Source of the DNA: Hyphobacterium sp. CCMP332
GTDB taxonomy: Bacteria; Bacteroidota; Bacteroidia; Cytophagales; CCMP332
Direction: 5' to 3'
Length of the DNA stretch: 64,000 bases
NCBI GenBank assembly: GCA_014323545.1
Contig: CP058647.1
Span: forward strand, 1,466,001 to 1,530,000
How positions within the stretch are numbered: the first letter of the stretch is position 1; each line of letters opens with the position of its first letter. The notes beneath the pieces were generated by a model that did no database searches, was not told the DNA's origin, and saw nothing but the letters and a program-made list of their open reading frames with translations. This document shows, in pieces, positions 53,060-62,028 of this stretch. A program made the position numbers and the translations under genes.

Positions 53060-53935
53060 TTAGTTAACTACTTTAAGGTCGACAGTAATGCTACCGTCAT
53101 TTCCTGTAGCAAGTGAGATCACTTTACCCATTCCTTTGATACCTGCTTCTGTTTCGAAAACGAAAACATCATCAGCAGCCAATTGATTGGCTTTTGTACC
53201 TGAAACGCTTACTGTAGCAACATCATTAGGTGTAGCATTGTCAAAGTCCAAAGTTGTAGACTTTTCAATTTTAGTGTCGTTTTGAGTTGACCATGAACCT
53301 ACAGCACCACCGAATAAAGATCCTGCATCAGGATCAGTTGGGCTAAATAAAGTTGGTCCGTTAGTCGCTCCATTGTAGTAGAATAAATCTACATCTGCTC
53401 CATTAGAAGAGTTAGCCTGAGCAAGGAACAATACGGTTCCGTCATCAGCTTTAAGGAAACTTCCAAAAGCAGTACTTGACTGTCCACCTAACTGAACATT
53501 ATCAATTTCAGTAAATGCCGCAGCATCTTCCGCTGTAACTACCCAAGATACAGAACCTGTTGCTCCGCCATTGTCAGTTATCTGGAAAGTATATTCGTAT
53601 GCACCTGCAGTACTAGGTACCGGTATATCAGAAACAGGTACAGTAAATGCTGAGTTGTCAGGTACATCAAGACCATCAAAATTAGATAGAGCAATACCGT
53701 CTCTTAAGATTGACCATGTATCCATATTTCTGTCGCCTTTAGAAGCAGATACTAAAATTCCAAATGAAGAACCAACAGTAAGGGTTACATCACCGGAAAC
53801 TGAAGAATCAGTAGCGATTAGGCCAACCACAGCGCCTTTTGGTGCCGGATCTTCTTCGTCATCACCACAAGAAGATAAAAACAATACACCTGCGATCGCA
53901 AGCATAGATAACATGTAATTCATTAACTTTTTCAT
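53060..53935 (-). CDS. Ig-module lipoprotein, tandem family member 1
   Basis: This 291-residue lipoprotein, first in transcription order, has lipobox LSSC (Cys23), one Ig-like module (about 35-135) and the shared C-terminal domain (about 140-291; DLFYYNGATNGPTLFSP, SVSGTKANQLAADDV). Its single Ig module best matches the second module of its neighbours. It has a consensus promoter and a strong terminator of its own, so it is probably the most highly expressed of the four. Confidence 0.78.
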   Translation of the reverse strand: MKKLMNYMLSMLAIAGVLFLSSCGDDEEDPAPKGAVVGLIATDSSVSGDVTLTVGSSFGILVSASKGDRNMDTWSILRDGIALSNFDGLDVPDNSAFTVPVSDIPVPSTAGAYEYTFQITDNGGATGSVSWVVTAEDAAAFTEIDNVQLGGQSSTAFGSFLKADDGTVLFLAQANSSNGADVDLFYYNGATNGPTLFSPTDPDAGSLFGGAVGSWSTQNDTKIEKSTTLDFDNATPNDVATVSVSGTKANQLAADDVFVFETEAGIKGMGKVISLATGNDGSITVDLKVVN

Positions 53936-53976
53936 ATTGATATTAAATTTAATTTTGTTTCAATTCAAAAGGGCTG

Positions 53977-54007
53977 CAAATATAAACTTTTTAAGATGTT
54001 TTAGCAA
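53977..54007 (-). promoter_or_regulatory. Promoter of the tandem lipoprotein genes
   Basis: On the minus strand TTG (54007-54005), a 20-bp spacer and TATATTTG (53984-53977) match the Bacteroidota consensus. The leader to the ATG at 53935 would be about 35 nt. Confidence 0.78.
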
Positions 54008-54102
54008 TCTGAGACTATTTTTAAAGAATATTTAATTGATTTTTAGATGTCTCTTTTTGCAATAATCTATTTCTTAAATTTGCGCCTTCAATTCATTCAA
54101 AA

Positions 54103-56274
54103 ATGCGATATACCAAGCCGATATATTTTCTAATTACAATAATCACATGCTTCACCCTACCTTCCGAAGCTCAAAAAAAGAAATTTGATCCCGGGAATAT
54201 TTTTGTCAACCCTGCCATAAGAGTAAAAACAGTCACATCTATCAATTGGATGAAAGACGGAAAGAATTACACTTCAAAGTCCAATAACAAAGTCATTCAA
54301 TACAATACCAGCTCAGGTGAAGAAGTAGTAACGCTTTTCGACGGAGACGAGCACAAAATCAGAATCAATGATTATTCCTTGAGTGCCGATGAAAGTCAAA
54401 TACTTCTTGAAACAAATAAGAAGAAAATCTATCGCAGATCGTATACGGCTGAATACTACATCTACGATTTAGAACAGAAAAACCTCACCAAACTCTCGGA
54501 TCAGGGGCCACAGCAATATGCCACATTTTCACCTGATGGAAGCAAGGTAGCATTTGCCAGAAACAACAATCTTTTTTACAAAGACCTGGCAGCAAATGAG
54601 GAAATACAAATTACTACCAATGGTGTAATAAATAAAATTATAAATGGTACCACCGATTGGGTTTATGAGGAGGAATTTGCCTTTGTAAAGGCATTTGAAT
54701 GGTCGCCAAAGGGGGATAAAATTGCATATTATGAGTTTGATGAAACCAATGTCCCCAGATACAATATGCAATTATGGGACAGCCTTTACCCGAGTGATTA
54801 TGTTTATAAATATCCAAAGGCCGGAGAGAAGAATTCCGATATTTCCATTTATATCTATCATTTAAAAAATAAGTCGAAAGTAAAAGCCAGTATGGATGGT
54901 CGTGTGGATTTTTATATCCCCAGAATGCAATGGACAGCGAATAACGATATTCTATCACTGATTCGGCTTGATAGATTACAACAAATCTTTGAAATTGTTC
55001 ATATCGGTGCCAACAGCGGCATGTCGCAAATAGAACTGCTGGAAAGACATAAGCAGTATTTTGACATTAATTTCTGTGATGATCTTTATTATCTGGAAAA
55101 CGGTAAGGAGTTTATCTATTCTTCAGAACAAAGCGGCTACAAACATTTTTGGATTTACAATACCGAAAATAAATCTTTGGATGCCATCACCAAAGGCAAA
55201 TGGGAAGTGGATGAGCTCATAGGAATTGATGAAAAATCGAAAAAATTGTACTTCACTTCTACCGAAGACAGCCACCTTGAGAGACAATTCTATGTTATTG
55301 GCTTTAATGGAAAAGGTAAAACAAAACTTAGCAATGGAGAGGGCTGGCACAGTATAGATATGAGCGATGATTGTGCATTTTATATTGACAAATATTCAAA
55401 ACCGGGAATGCCCCCAAAAATCAGTTTATACAATTCCGCAGGTAAAATAGTCAAGGTATTGGAAGACAATTCAGAGGTCAAAAAAACGATGGATTCATTT
55501 GATTGGATTGATAAAGAATTTATCAGCATGAACATCTTCGATTCGGTTGAATTGTACGGATACCTAATGAAACCGAGCAATTTTGATTCTTCTAAAAAAT
55601 ATCCGCTGATGATGTTTCTGTACGGTGGTCCGGGTGATCAGAAAGTGACCAAGACCTGGGATGGAAGCTCAAGGGAACTCTATAATAAAATGCTCGTTCA
55701 AAATGGATATGTAGTTGCTTGTTTTGACAACCGCGGAACCGGAGGCAGAGGAACAAAATTTAAAAAAGTAACCTATAAGGAATTAGGAAAATACGAAACA
55801 ATAGATCAGGTTGAGATTGCCAGAAAATTGGGTGAAAAATCCTATATCGATGAAAAAAGAATCGGTATCTGGGGCTGGAGTTACGGTGGATTTATGTCAA
55901 CTTCCTGTTTGTTTAAAGGCAATGATGTGTTCAAATTGGCCATTGCTGTAGCTCCGGTAACTAATTGGCGATTTTATGACAATATTTATACAGAGAGGTA
56001 CATGCAAAGGCCAAAAGACAATGCCTCGGGATACGATGATAATTCTCCCATAAATTTTGCCGACAGCCTCAAAGGAAAATATCTTCTGATACACGGTACC
56101 GCCGATGATAATGTCCATTTTCAAAATGCTGTTGAACTCCAGGAAAGGCTCATCAAATTGGGAAAACAATTTGATTCATTTTATTATCCGGGCAGCAATC
56201 ACAGCATTAATACCGGAGGAGCCAATGTCCATATTCACACGCTCATGCGCAATTATATTATTAATAATCTTTAA
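54103..56274 (+). CDS. Dipeptidyl peptidase IV-type serine peptidase, exported
   Basis: This 723-residue S9B peptidase removes X-Pro or X-Ala dipeptides from peptide N-termini. A signal peptide ends near PSEAQ. The beta-propeller domain (about 40-480) contains the substrate-binding double Glu in WVYEEEF (190-191). The hydrolase domain carries Ser593 (GWSYGG), Asp668 (GTADDNVH) and His700 (NHSI). TAAATTTG at 54075-54082 may be its -7 box. It leads a run of four plus-strand genes ending in cytochrome c. Confidence 0.94.
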   Translation: MRYTKPIYFLITIITCFTLPSEAQKKKFDPGNIFVNPAIRVKTVTSINWMKDGKNYTSKSNNKVIQYNTSSGEEVVTLFDGDEHKIRINDYSLSADESQILLETNKKKIYRRSYTAEYYIYDLEQKNLTKLSDQGPQQYATFSPDGSKVAFARNNNLFYKDLAANEEIQITTNGVINKIINGTTDWVYEEEFAFVKAFEWSPKGDKIAYYEFDETNVPRYNMQLWDSLYPSDYVYKYPKAGEKNSDISIYIYHLKNKSKVKASMDGRVDFYIPRMQWTANNDILSLIRLDRLQQIFEIVHIGANSGMSQIELLERHKQYFDINFCDDLYYLENGKEFIYSSEQSGYKHFWIYNTENKSLDAITKGKWEVDELIGIDEKSKKLYFTSTEDSHLERQFYVIGFNGKGKTKLSNGEGWHSIDMSDDCAFYIDKYSKPGMPPKISLYNSAGKIVKVLEDNSEVKKTMDSFDWIDKEFISMNIFDSVELYGYLMKPSNFDSSKKYPLMMFLYGGPGDQKVTKTWDGSSRELYNKMLVQNGYVVACFDNRGTGGRGTKFKKVTYKELGKYETIDQVEIARKLGEKSYIDEKRIGIWGWSYGGFMSTSCLFKGNDVFKLAIAVAPVTNWRFYDNIYTERYMQRPKDNASGYDDNSPINFADSLKGKYLLIHGTADDNVHFQNAVELQERLIKLGKQFDSFYYPGSNHSINTGGANVHIHTLMRNYIINNL

Positions 56275-56282
56275 TTATTACC

Positions 56283-56723
56283 ATGAAAAACACGATTTTA
56301 TTACTAGTTCTAAGTATTGTAATTTTTTCTTGTGAAAACACAGGACAATCCGGTTCCGAGAAAGACCTCAAACCAAAAGCAGATTCACTGCTAAAAGAGG
56401 TCATGAGAATACACGATGAAGTCATGCCTCAAACGCTGGTCCTTGAAAAACTCAAAAAGAAATTAAATTTAAAAATGGATTCACTGGAACTCGATTCAGG
56501 CATGGTTCTTGGCATTCAAAATACCGTAAACTCTATGGACACAGCCATTATCGGTATGCGCGATTGGATGTACAATTTTGAAAAACCGGCTGACAGTGTA
56601 AGTCTTAAAAATATTATTGAATATTACGAATTACAGATAGACATCATGGAAAAGGTTAAAAATCAAACCTTCACAATAATGCCTGAAGCCGAAGACAAAC
56701 TTTCAGAATTAGACAGTATTTAA
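56283..56723 (+). CDS. Small helical lipoprotein upstream of SCO1
   Basis: This 146-residue lipoprotein has lipobox FSC (Cys17) and a mature part that is almost entirely helical with coiled-coil potential (MRIHDEVMPQTLVLEKLKKK). Met and His are frequent in it (MRIHDEVMP), compatible with weak copper binding, though not proof. It begins 8 bp after the DPP-IV gene and lies 28 bp before SCO1. I do not know a function. Confidence 0.75.
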   Translation: MKNTILLLVLSIVIFSCENTGQSGSEKDLKPKADSLLKEVMRIHDEVMPQTLVLEKLKKKLNLKMDSLELDSGMVLGIQNTVNSMDTAIIGMRDWMYNFEKPADSVSLKNIIEYYELQIDIMEKVKNQTFTIMPEAEDKLSELDSI

Positions 56724-56751
56724 ACAATTCAGACAATAAAGTTATTACAGT

Positions 56752-57387
56752 ATGAATAGGTTTTTATCGCTTTCATTGCTATTCATCGCAATGGCATGTC
56801 ATCAGGAAAAAAGGCTCCCTATCATGGGGCCCCGGCAATATGATGTAAAAATCATAAACGGTGAAGAGCATACAGATACAATTTATACTACCATTCCCGA
56901 TTTTGAATTTATCAATCAGGATGGGAATTCATTTACTCCGGAAGACCTCAAGGGTAAAATTTATGTAGCCGACTTTTTTTTTACCACCTGCCCGAGCATT
57001 TGTCCTATCATGAAAACACAAATGCTTAGGATTCATGAGAAATACAAGGGGAATGATGAAATACATATTGTTTCTCACAGTATAGACCCAACACATGATA
57101 CCGTGGAAGTGCTCAGAGACTATGCTGACAGGCTGGAGATAAATACCAATTACTGGACATTCCTTACCGGTGATATGGATTCTATATTTAATGTGGCACA
57201 AAAAGGGTATTTGGTTTCTGCCAAACCTGATTCATTGGCTCCCGGCGGATTATTGCACAGTGGAGCTTTTATACTCGTTGACAAGGAAAAAAGAATTCGA
57301 GGTTATTACGATGGAACTATTGAGAAAGATGTGGATCAACTAATGAAAGACATGGATATTCTTTTATCCGAATACGATGGTGCTTAG
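56752..57387 (+). CDS. SCO1/SenC copper chaperone lipoprotein
   Basis: This 211-residue thioredoxin-fold protein delivers copper to cytochrome oxidase (CuA site). The lipobox is MAC (Cys16). The metal-binding Cys pair is C80-PSI-C84 with His169 (LLHSGAF), all three ligands present. It overlaps the cytochrome c gene by 11 bp, which fits a respiratory role. Confidence 0.94.
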   Translation: MNRFLSLSLLFIAMACHQEKRLPIMGPRQYDVKIINGEEHTDTIYTTIPDFEFINQDGNSFTPEDLKGKIYVADFFFTTCPSICPIMKTQMLRIHEKYKGNDEIHIVSHSIDPTHDTVEVLRDYADRLEINTNYWTFLTGDMDSIFNVAQKGYLVSAKPDSLAPGGLLHSGAFILVDKEKRIRGYYDGTIEKDVDQLMKDMDILLSEYDGA

Positions 57388-57820
57388 ACGATTTTACTTG
57401 TTCGTATTACTATCGGCAACTGTATTAATTATCGCTATTTCCATTCCTTCCTGTCAGGATCAAAAAGAGATTAAATTCAGAAAATACATGTCGATCGGCA
57501 AGCAGATATACATTCAGCGATGTCAGCATTGTCATGGCGAAAAGGGACAAGGATTGGGTAAACTTTATCCTCCGCTAGATTCCTCTGATTATCTTGTCGA
57601 AAACAGAGATTTATTGGCCTGTATTATCCGCAACGGACAGGTAGGGAAAATCGAAGTCAATGGTGTAGTGTACAATCAGGTAATGCCTGCTAATCCGGAT
57701 CTTCTGGAAGATGATATCGCACAGATAAGTACCTATATTTTAAATGCCTGGTCTAATGAGGCCGGTCTGTTTGAAAAAGAGGAAGTTTTGGAATCGCTTG
57801 GCAATTGCCAATCAGACTAA
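57377..57820 (+). CDS. Lipid-anchored monoheme cytochrome c
   Basis: This 147-residue class I cytochrome c is membrane-anchored through a signal ending IPSC (Cys26). The heme site is C49-QH-C52-H53, with an axial Met in QVMPANP near 103. It is translationally coupled to SCO1. It may transfer electrons to a terminal oxidase. The last 4 bp overlap the convergent peptidase gene. Confidence 0.92.
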   Translation: MVLRRFYLFVLLSATVLIIAISIPSCQDQKEIKFRKYMSIGKQIYIQRCQHCHGEKGQGLGKLYPPLDSSDYLVENRDLLACIIRNGQVGKIEVNGVVYNQVMPANPDLLEDDIAQISTYILNAWSNEAGLFEKEEVLESLGNCQSD

Positions 57821-59463
57821 AAAACTACTTCAACACTAACTTCCTCGGAACCTCTTTTTACCGATACCCTTGTCGTGTCTCCCTTTTTAAACATAGACAG
57901 GGCATTCATGTAAGCCATCATATCGGTGACTTCATTTTCACCCATTCGAATAACTACATCTCCTTTAAGAAGTCCCGCATTATCCGCAGGGCGGCCATCC
58001 GTGATGCCATCAATACGCATGCCTTTTCCGCTAAATGTATAATCGGGCACAACGCCTAGCGTAACCGAAAACCTGGGCGCCTGTTGATTGTCGCCTTCCT
58101 TGGTTTTTGTAAACTCAAGTTTATGATCTTTTACAGCAGATACCACATTCATTACATAAGAATAAACTTTGTACATCCCATCGTAATTGATTTTATCAAA
58201 ATCATCGCTTGGTTTGTGATAATCGGAATGCGCTCCGGTGAAAAGGTGTAAAACAGGAATATCTTCAAGATAAAAAGATGTATGATCTGAGGGGCCAACA
58301 CCATCGGGTTTTTCCACAATATTGAGAGATCCGGCTATTGACTCTGAATCGACGAGTGAATCCCAGATCGTAGAAGTGCCAATCCCAAAAACAGTGAGAG
58401 TTCCCGTTGAATCCAGACGTCCAACCATGTCCATATTGATCATATAATTAACATCTTCCAGGTCAATGGTCGGCTCATCGGTAAAATGCCCGGACCCTAA
58501 TAGGCCTTTTTCTTCACCGGAAAATGCAATAAAAAGAAAATTCTGATTGAGTTTTCTGGTTTTCTGAATAGTTCTGGCCAATTCAAGAAGCACTGCTGTT
58601 CCACTCGCATTGTCATCTGCGCCATTGTGAATGGCCTCGCTTTCACCACGATACAAAGAACCCTCATCGCCCATTCCCAAATGATCGTAATGCGCTCCGA
58701 TGACAACGGTACCTGAAGCATTATTATCAATATAGGCTATGACATTTTTGCCGCTTCTGTACTTGTCTTCCATTTCCACCTTTATACTTACAGAATCGCC
58801 GTTTTTAAATTCTTTTTCACCCGAATAAAAAACAACCGGTATATCCAGTCTTTCCATTTTTCTGGCGTAGTTTTTCCTCGGATCATTGGCCAGCTCACCG
58901 GGGTTGTAGAAAATGACGGCCTTTGCTCCATTTTCTTTTGCTGTTCGCACTCTGTTTCTCAGATCGTGATAAGCCTTGTATTTAGAATGAGGATGTATGC
59001 CATCGGGTGATGAAACATCAATTAGAAAGACTTTTCCTTCCGCTTTTCTGAGTCGTTTGTATTCATCAAGCCCTAATTCTTCAGCCTGGATTCCAAAACC
59101 CGCAATTATCAGTTCGGATATTACTTCACCATTACCAGAAAAATTCATTACGAAGTAGTCTTCATCTTTTTGAATTTCCTCGCCATTCAACATAAAGTGA
59201 TTTTCAGCAAATGTTTTGCCACTCAAAAATTCGAATTCCTGATAATAACCCTCGCTGCCTTTGGCCTCAATTCCGGCGATTTTAAATTCATTTGCTATAT
59301 ATTCAGCCGCCATTTCTTCGCCTTCCGTGCCGGTTTCCCTACCTTTTAATTCATCGGAAGCGAGATATTCTATATGCCTTTGAAAATTGGCTATAACTCG
59401 TTTAGGATTTTCTGAGGTGCTGCATGCGCTGGCAATAAGCACTATTGCGAGATATTTTTTCAT
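57817..59463 (-). CDS. M28-family aminopeptidase with PDZ domain, lipoprotein
   Basis: This 548-residue zinc peptidase has a lipobox SAC. ATG 59463 is chosen because it opens directly into the signal peptide; an ATG at 59481 would overlap the upstream gene. A PA-type insert (about 115-235) precedes the M28 catalytic part with metal ligands in GAHYDHLG, GADDNASG, SGEEKGLLGS, NMDMVGRLD and SDHTSF. The PDZ domain is at about 450-548 (GLLKGDVVIRMGENEV). It lies 5 bp after the propeller gene on the same strand. Confidence 0.93.
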   Translation of the reverse strand: MKKYLAIVLIASACSTSENPKRVIANFQRHIEYLASDELKGRETGTEGEEMAAEYIANEFKIAGIEAKGSEGYYQEFEFLSGKTFAENHFMLNGEEIQKDEDYFVMNFSGNGEVISELIIAGFGIQAEELGLDEYKRLRKAEGKVFLIDVSSPDGIHPHSKYKAYHDLRNRVRTAKENGAKAVIFYNPGELANDPRKNYARKMERLDIPVVFYSGEKEFKNGDSVSIKVEMEDKYRSGKNVIAYIDNNASGTVVIGAHYDHLGMGDEGSLYRGESEAIHNGADDNASGTAVLLELARTIQKTRKLNQNFLFIAFSGEEKGLLGSGHFTDEPTIDLEDVNYMINMDMVGRLDSTGTLTVFGIGTSTIWDSLVDSESIAGSLNIVEKPDGVGPSDHTSFYLEDIPVLHLFTGAHSDYHKPSDDFDKINYDGMYKVYSYVMNVVSAVKDHKLEFTKTKEGDNQQAPRFSVTLGVVPDYTFSGKGMRIDGITDGRPADNAGLLKGDVVIRMGENEVTDMMAYMNALSMFKKGDTTRVSVKRGSEEVSVEVVF

Positions 59464-59468
59464 AATTA

Positions 59469-60572
59469 TTAATCTATCCATTCTGCCAAAAATACATTGG
59501 TATCACGGCCGCCACCATTATTTCTATTGGACGAAAATACAAGATGTTTCCCATCGAATGAAAACATGGGGAAAGCATCAAATACAGGATCAAAAGTTAT
59601 TTGTTCTACATTCTCGCCACTGAGGTCTGTCATAAATAAATTGAATTGTCTGCCCGACTCAGATTTGTGATTGGATGCAAAGATGATTTTTTCGCCTCCC
59701 GGGTGAAAAAATGGTGCCCAATTGGCCTTGCCCAAATTGGTGATTTGCTTCATTTCTGAGCCGTCGGTATTGCAGGTGAATATTTCCAGGTTTGTAGGTT
59801 GTACAAAACCTTTTCTCAATAGGGATTTATAGGTTTCTGCTTCTTCGCCTTCTTTGGGTCTTGAAGCTCTAAATACCAATTTCTGACTATCAGGAGAAAA
59901 AAATGCGCCTCCGTCATAACCGAGTTCATCGGTGACCTGCATGAGATCCGTTCCATCCGTATTCATGGTCCAAAGTTCAAGATCGCCCGATCTTGTAGAC
60001 GTAAAAACGATTTTTGTGCCATCCGGTGAAATGGTGGCTTCGGCATCATAGCCGGGCTCATCGGTCAATTGCTCAACTATATTGCCATTGAGGTCTGATT
60101 TAAATATATCGTAGGAATCGTAAATGGGCCAAACGTATTTACCTTCCATAAACGGTGGCGCTTCCGGGCAAGAGTCTCCGCCGAGATGTGTAGAACCGTA
60201 AAGAATGTGTTGCCCGTCCGGATAAAAATAGGAGCATGTTGTTCTGCCCAGTCCAGTACTCAGCATAGGTGCTTTGTTTTCCGCCCCTTCAGAAACATTC
60301 ATCATAAATATCTGATCACATGAGACGCCCCATAGACCATAATTGCTTTGAAAGACCAATTTTTCATTGTCAAAGCTGAAATAAGCCTCTGCATTGTCAC
60401 CGCCAAAAGTGAGTTGTCTTAAATTTTTTAAATGCTTTTCCTGAGGATAAGACAAATCCACAATGACCGTGCTGTCATCTATTTTTCCTGGGTCCTCTAT
60501 CTCTTTTTTGGGTTTTTCATTCGAACAGGCTGCGATTATAAATAGGGCAAGAATTAGATTGAATAATTTCAT
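59469..60572 (-). CDS. TolB-like WD40/PD40 beta-propeller lipoprotein
   Basis: This 367-residue lipoprotein has lipobox IAAC, with ATG 60572 giving the natural signal peptide (15 residues shorter than the longest frame). The body is a six- or seven-bladed propeller of PD40 repeats: ISPDGTKIVFTSTRSGDLELW, FSPDSQKLVFRAS, FHPGGEKIIFASN and FSFDGKHLVFSSN. It has no hydrolase domain. It is co-transcribed with the M28 peptidase. A TATTTTTG (60599-60592) upstream could be a -7 box. Confidence 0.87.
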   Translation of the reverse strand: MKLFNLILALFIIAACSNEKPKKEIEDPGKIDDSTVIVDLSYPQEKHLKNLRQLTFGGDNAEAYFSFDNEKLVFQSNYGLWGVSCDQIFMMNVSEGAENKAPMLSTGLGRTTCSYFYPDGQHILYGSTHLGGDSCPEAPPFMEGKYVWPIYDSYDIFKSDLNGNIVEQLTDEPGYDAEATISPDGTKIVFTSTRSGDLELWTMNTDGTDLMQVTDELGYDGGAFFSPDSQKLVFRASRPKEGEEAETYKSLLRKGFVQPTNLEIFTCNTDGSEMKQITNLGKANWAPFFHPGGEKIIFASNHKSESGRQFNLFMTDLSGENVEQITFDPVFDAFPMFSFDGKHLVFSSNRNNGGGRDTNVFLAEWID

Positions 60573-60673
60573 TATTGTTTTTTTGAAGGCGCAAAAATAT
60601 AAAATCAAATCAAGCAAAATAAACCCATCTATTAATGAATGGTTTCTATTTTTACAAAATCAATTTAAAAAGC

Positions 60674-61171
60674 ATGAAATCTTATTTTATAAAGCTTGTT
60701 TTAATACTTGTTGTTTTTCAAATGATAATTGCTTGTTCAGAAAAGAAATCGAGGATCGAATCGTCCGGTGAGCGATATGAAGTGCCTTTTAAAAAACAAG
60801 GGGAATTAATATTTATATCCCGTGAAGGAGATACCATTCGCAAAATGGAATTGGAAATTGCCGATACAGAAGAAAAAAGAGCACAGGGGCTCATGTACAG
60901 AGCAAGGATGAGCGATGCGCAAGCCATGTTATTCTTATTTGAAAAAGAAGAACCCAGAAGTTTCTGGATGAAAAACACCTATATATCTCTGGATATCATT
61001 TTTGCAGATGAGGAAGGAAATATTGTTACGATTCAAAAAAATACCCGCCCTTATTCTGAAGATCCCGTTTTGTCTTACGATCCCGCATTATACGTCATAG
61101 AAGTAGTCGCAGGGTTTTGCGATCTCTATGGATTGGAGAAAGGCGATCGCTTTGAGTGGATCAGAAATTAA
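60674..61171 (+). CDS. DUF192 lipoprotein
   Basis: This 165-residue exported protein has lipobox IIAC; ATG 60674 is preferred over 60635 because it opens directly into the signal peptide. The DUF192 domain (about 45-163) has RAQGLMYRARM, FLFEKEEPRSFWMKNTYI and SLDIIFAD, characteristic of the family. Function is unknown in bacteria; archaeal members bind carbohydrate-like clefts in structures. It diverges from the propeller gene. Confidence 0.92.
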   Translation: MKSYFIKLVLILVVFQMIIACSEKKSRIESSGERYEVPFKKQGELIFISREGDTIRKMELEIADTEEKRAQGLMYRARMSDAQAMLFLFEKEEPRSFWMKNTYISLDIIFADEEGNIVTIQKNTRPYSEDPVLSYDPALYVIEVVAGFCDLYGLEKGDRFEWIRN

Positions 61172-61180
61172 AATCCCATC

Positions 61181-61208
61181 ATTCGTCATCCGTCTTTCGT
61201 CTTCCGTA
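61181..61208. repeat. Four tandem heptamers, (A/T)TYCGTM
   Basis: ATTCGTC, ATCCGTC, TTTCGTC and TTCCGTA follow each other directly. They begin 9 bp after the DUF192 stop codon in a region with no gene. Confidence 0.6.
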
Positions 61209-61295
61209 CTTTTTATTATTTATAAAAAAAGCAAAGACTTGCGACCCAGTGCCAATTCAAAGAATGAAACTTCTAATAGACCTTAATTCTTAATT

Positions 61296-61328
61296 AAAAA
61301 AAGCCCAATCGTTTTTCAACAATCGGGC
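61296..61328 (-). terminator. Terminator after rplU-rpmA
   Basis: On the minus strand a 9-bp stem with two G:U pairs (61328-61320 with 61311-61303), an 8-nt loop and a run of U (61302-61296) form a rho-independent terminator, 30 bp after rpmA. Confidence 0.82.
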
Positions 61329-61337
61329 CCCTCAATT

Positions 61338-61346
61338 TGTGGATAA
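61338..61346 (-). promoter_or_regulatory. Isolated DnaA box
   Basis: A perfect consensus DnaA box (TTATCCACA read on the minus strand) lies in the rpmA 3' region, between the stop codon and the terminator. Confidence 0.4.
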
Positions 61347-61357
61347 ATAATTTCTAA

Positions 61358-61630
61358 TTACTTGGCTTCTGCACCATTTGGAAGAACAGAAACAACTGAT
61401 TTTTTCTTAATGCCTGATACTTTGAACTCAACAGTTCCATCGATCAAGGCAAATAAAGTATGATCTCTTCCTAAACCGACATTATTACCCGGATGATGTT
61501 TCGTTCCTCTCTGGCGTACAATGATGTTTCCAGCGATTGCTTCCTGACCACCGTAGATTTTTACACCGAGTCGTTTACTTTCCGAATCTCTTCCGTTTCT
61601 GGTACTTCCGGCTCCTTTTTTATGTGCCAT
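61358..61630 (-). CDS. rpmA: 50S ribosomal protein L27
   Basis: This 90-residue ribosomal protein sits near the peptidyl transferase centre. The N-terminus [20 protein letters not shown] and the segment [18 protein letters not shown] are diagnostic. It lies 8 bp after rplU, in the usual L21-L27 operon, and ends ahead of a terminator. Confidence 0.98.
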   Translation of the reverse strand: MAHKKGAGSTRNGRDSESKRLGVKIYGGQEAIAGNIIVRQRGTKHHPGNNVGLGRDHTLFALIDGTVEFKVSGIKKKSVVSVLPNGAEAK

Positions 61631-61638
61631 GGTTTATC

Positions 61639-61947
61639 TTATTTAATGTTTTCTATTAATATCTGAGTGAAATCCTGTCTGTGACCGTTTTTCTTTTTGT
61701 ATCCTTTTCTTCTCTTTTTCTTAAAGACGATCACTTTATCTCCTTTTACATGTTCCAGAATTTTACCTGAAACTTTGGCGCCCTTTACTGTGGGTGCACC
61801 GACTTTAATTTTTCCTTTATCGTCGATAAGCATTACTTTATCGAATTCAACTTTATCGCCTTCTTTTCCTTTCAGAAGAGGGGCGTAAATCTTTTGGTCT
61901 TTTTCAACCTTGAATTGCTTACCGGAGATATCAACAATTGCGTACAT
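61639..61947 (-). CDS. rplU: 50S ribosomal protein L21
   Basis: This 102-residue large-subunit protein binds 23S rRNA. MYAIVDISGKQFKVEKDQ at the start and KKRRKGYKKKNGHRQ near the end are the family signatures. It is the first gene of the rplU-rpmA operon, with its promoter at 61974-62004. Confidence 0.98.
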   Translation of the reverse strand: MYAIVDISGKQFKVEKDQKIYAPLLKGKEGDKVEFDKVMLIDDKGKIKVGAPTVKGAKVSGKILEHVKGDKVIVFKKKRRKGYKKKNGHRQDFTQILIENIK

Positions 61948-61973
61948 TAGGTATCTTTTTCAAAAATGGAGTG

Positions 61974-62004
61974 CAAAGATAATCCTATACTTATAAATAG
62001 ACAA
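61974..62004 (-). promoter_or_regulatory. Promoter of rplU-rpmA
   Basis: On the minus strand TTG (62004-62002), a 20-bp spacer and TATCTTTG (61981-61974) match the consensus. The leader would be about 20 nt. Confidence 0.78.
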
Positions 62005-62028
62005 GCACCCGCCATGATTTATAAGTGA

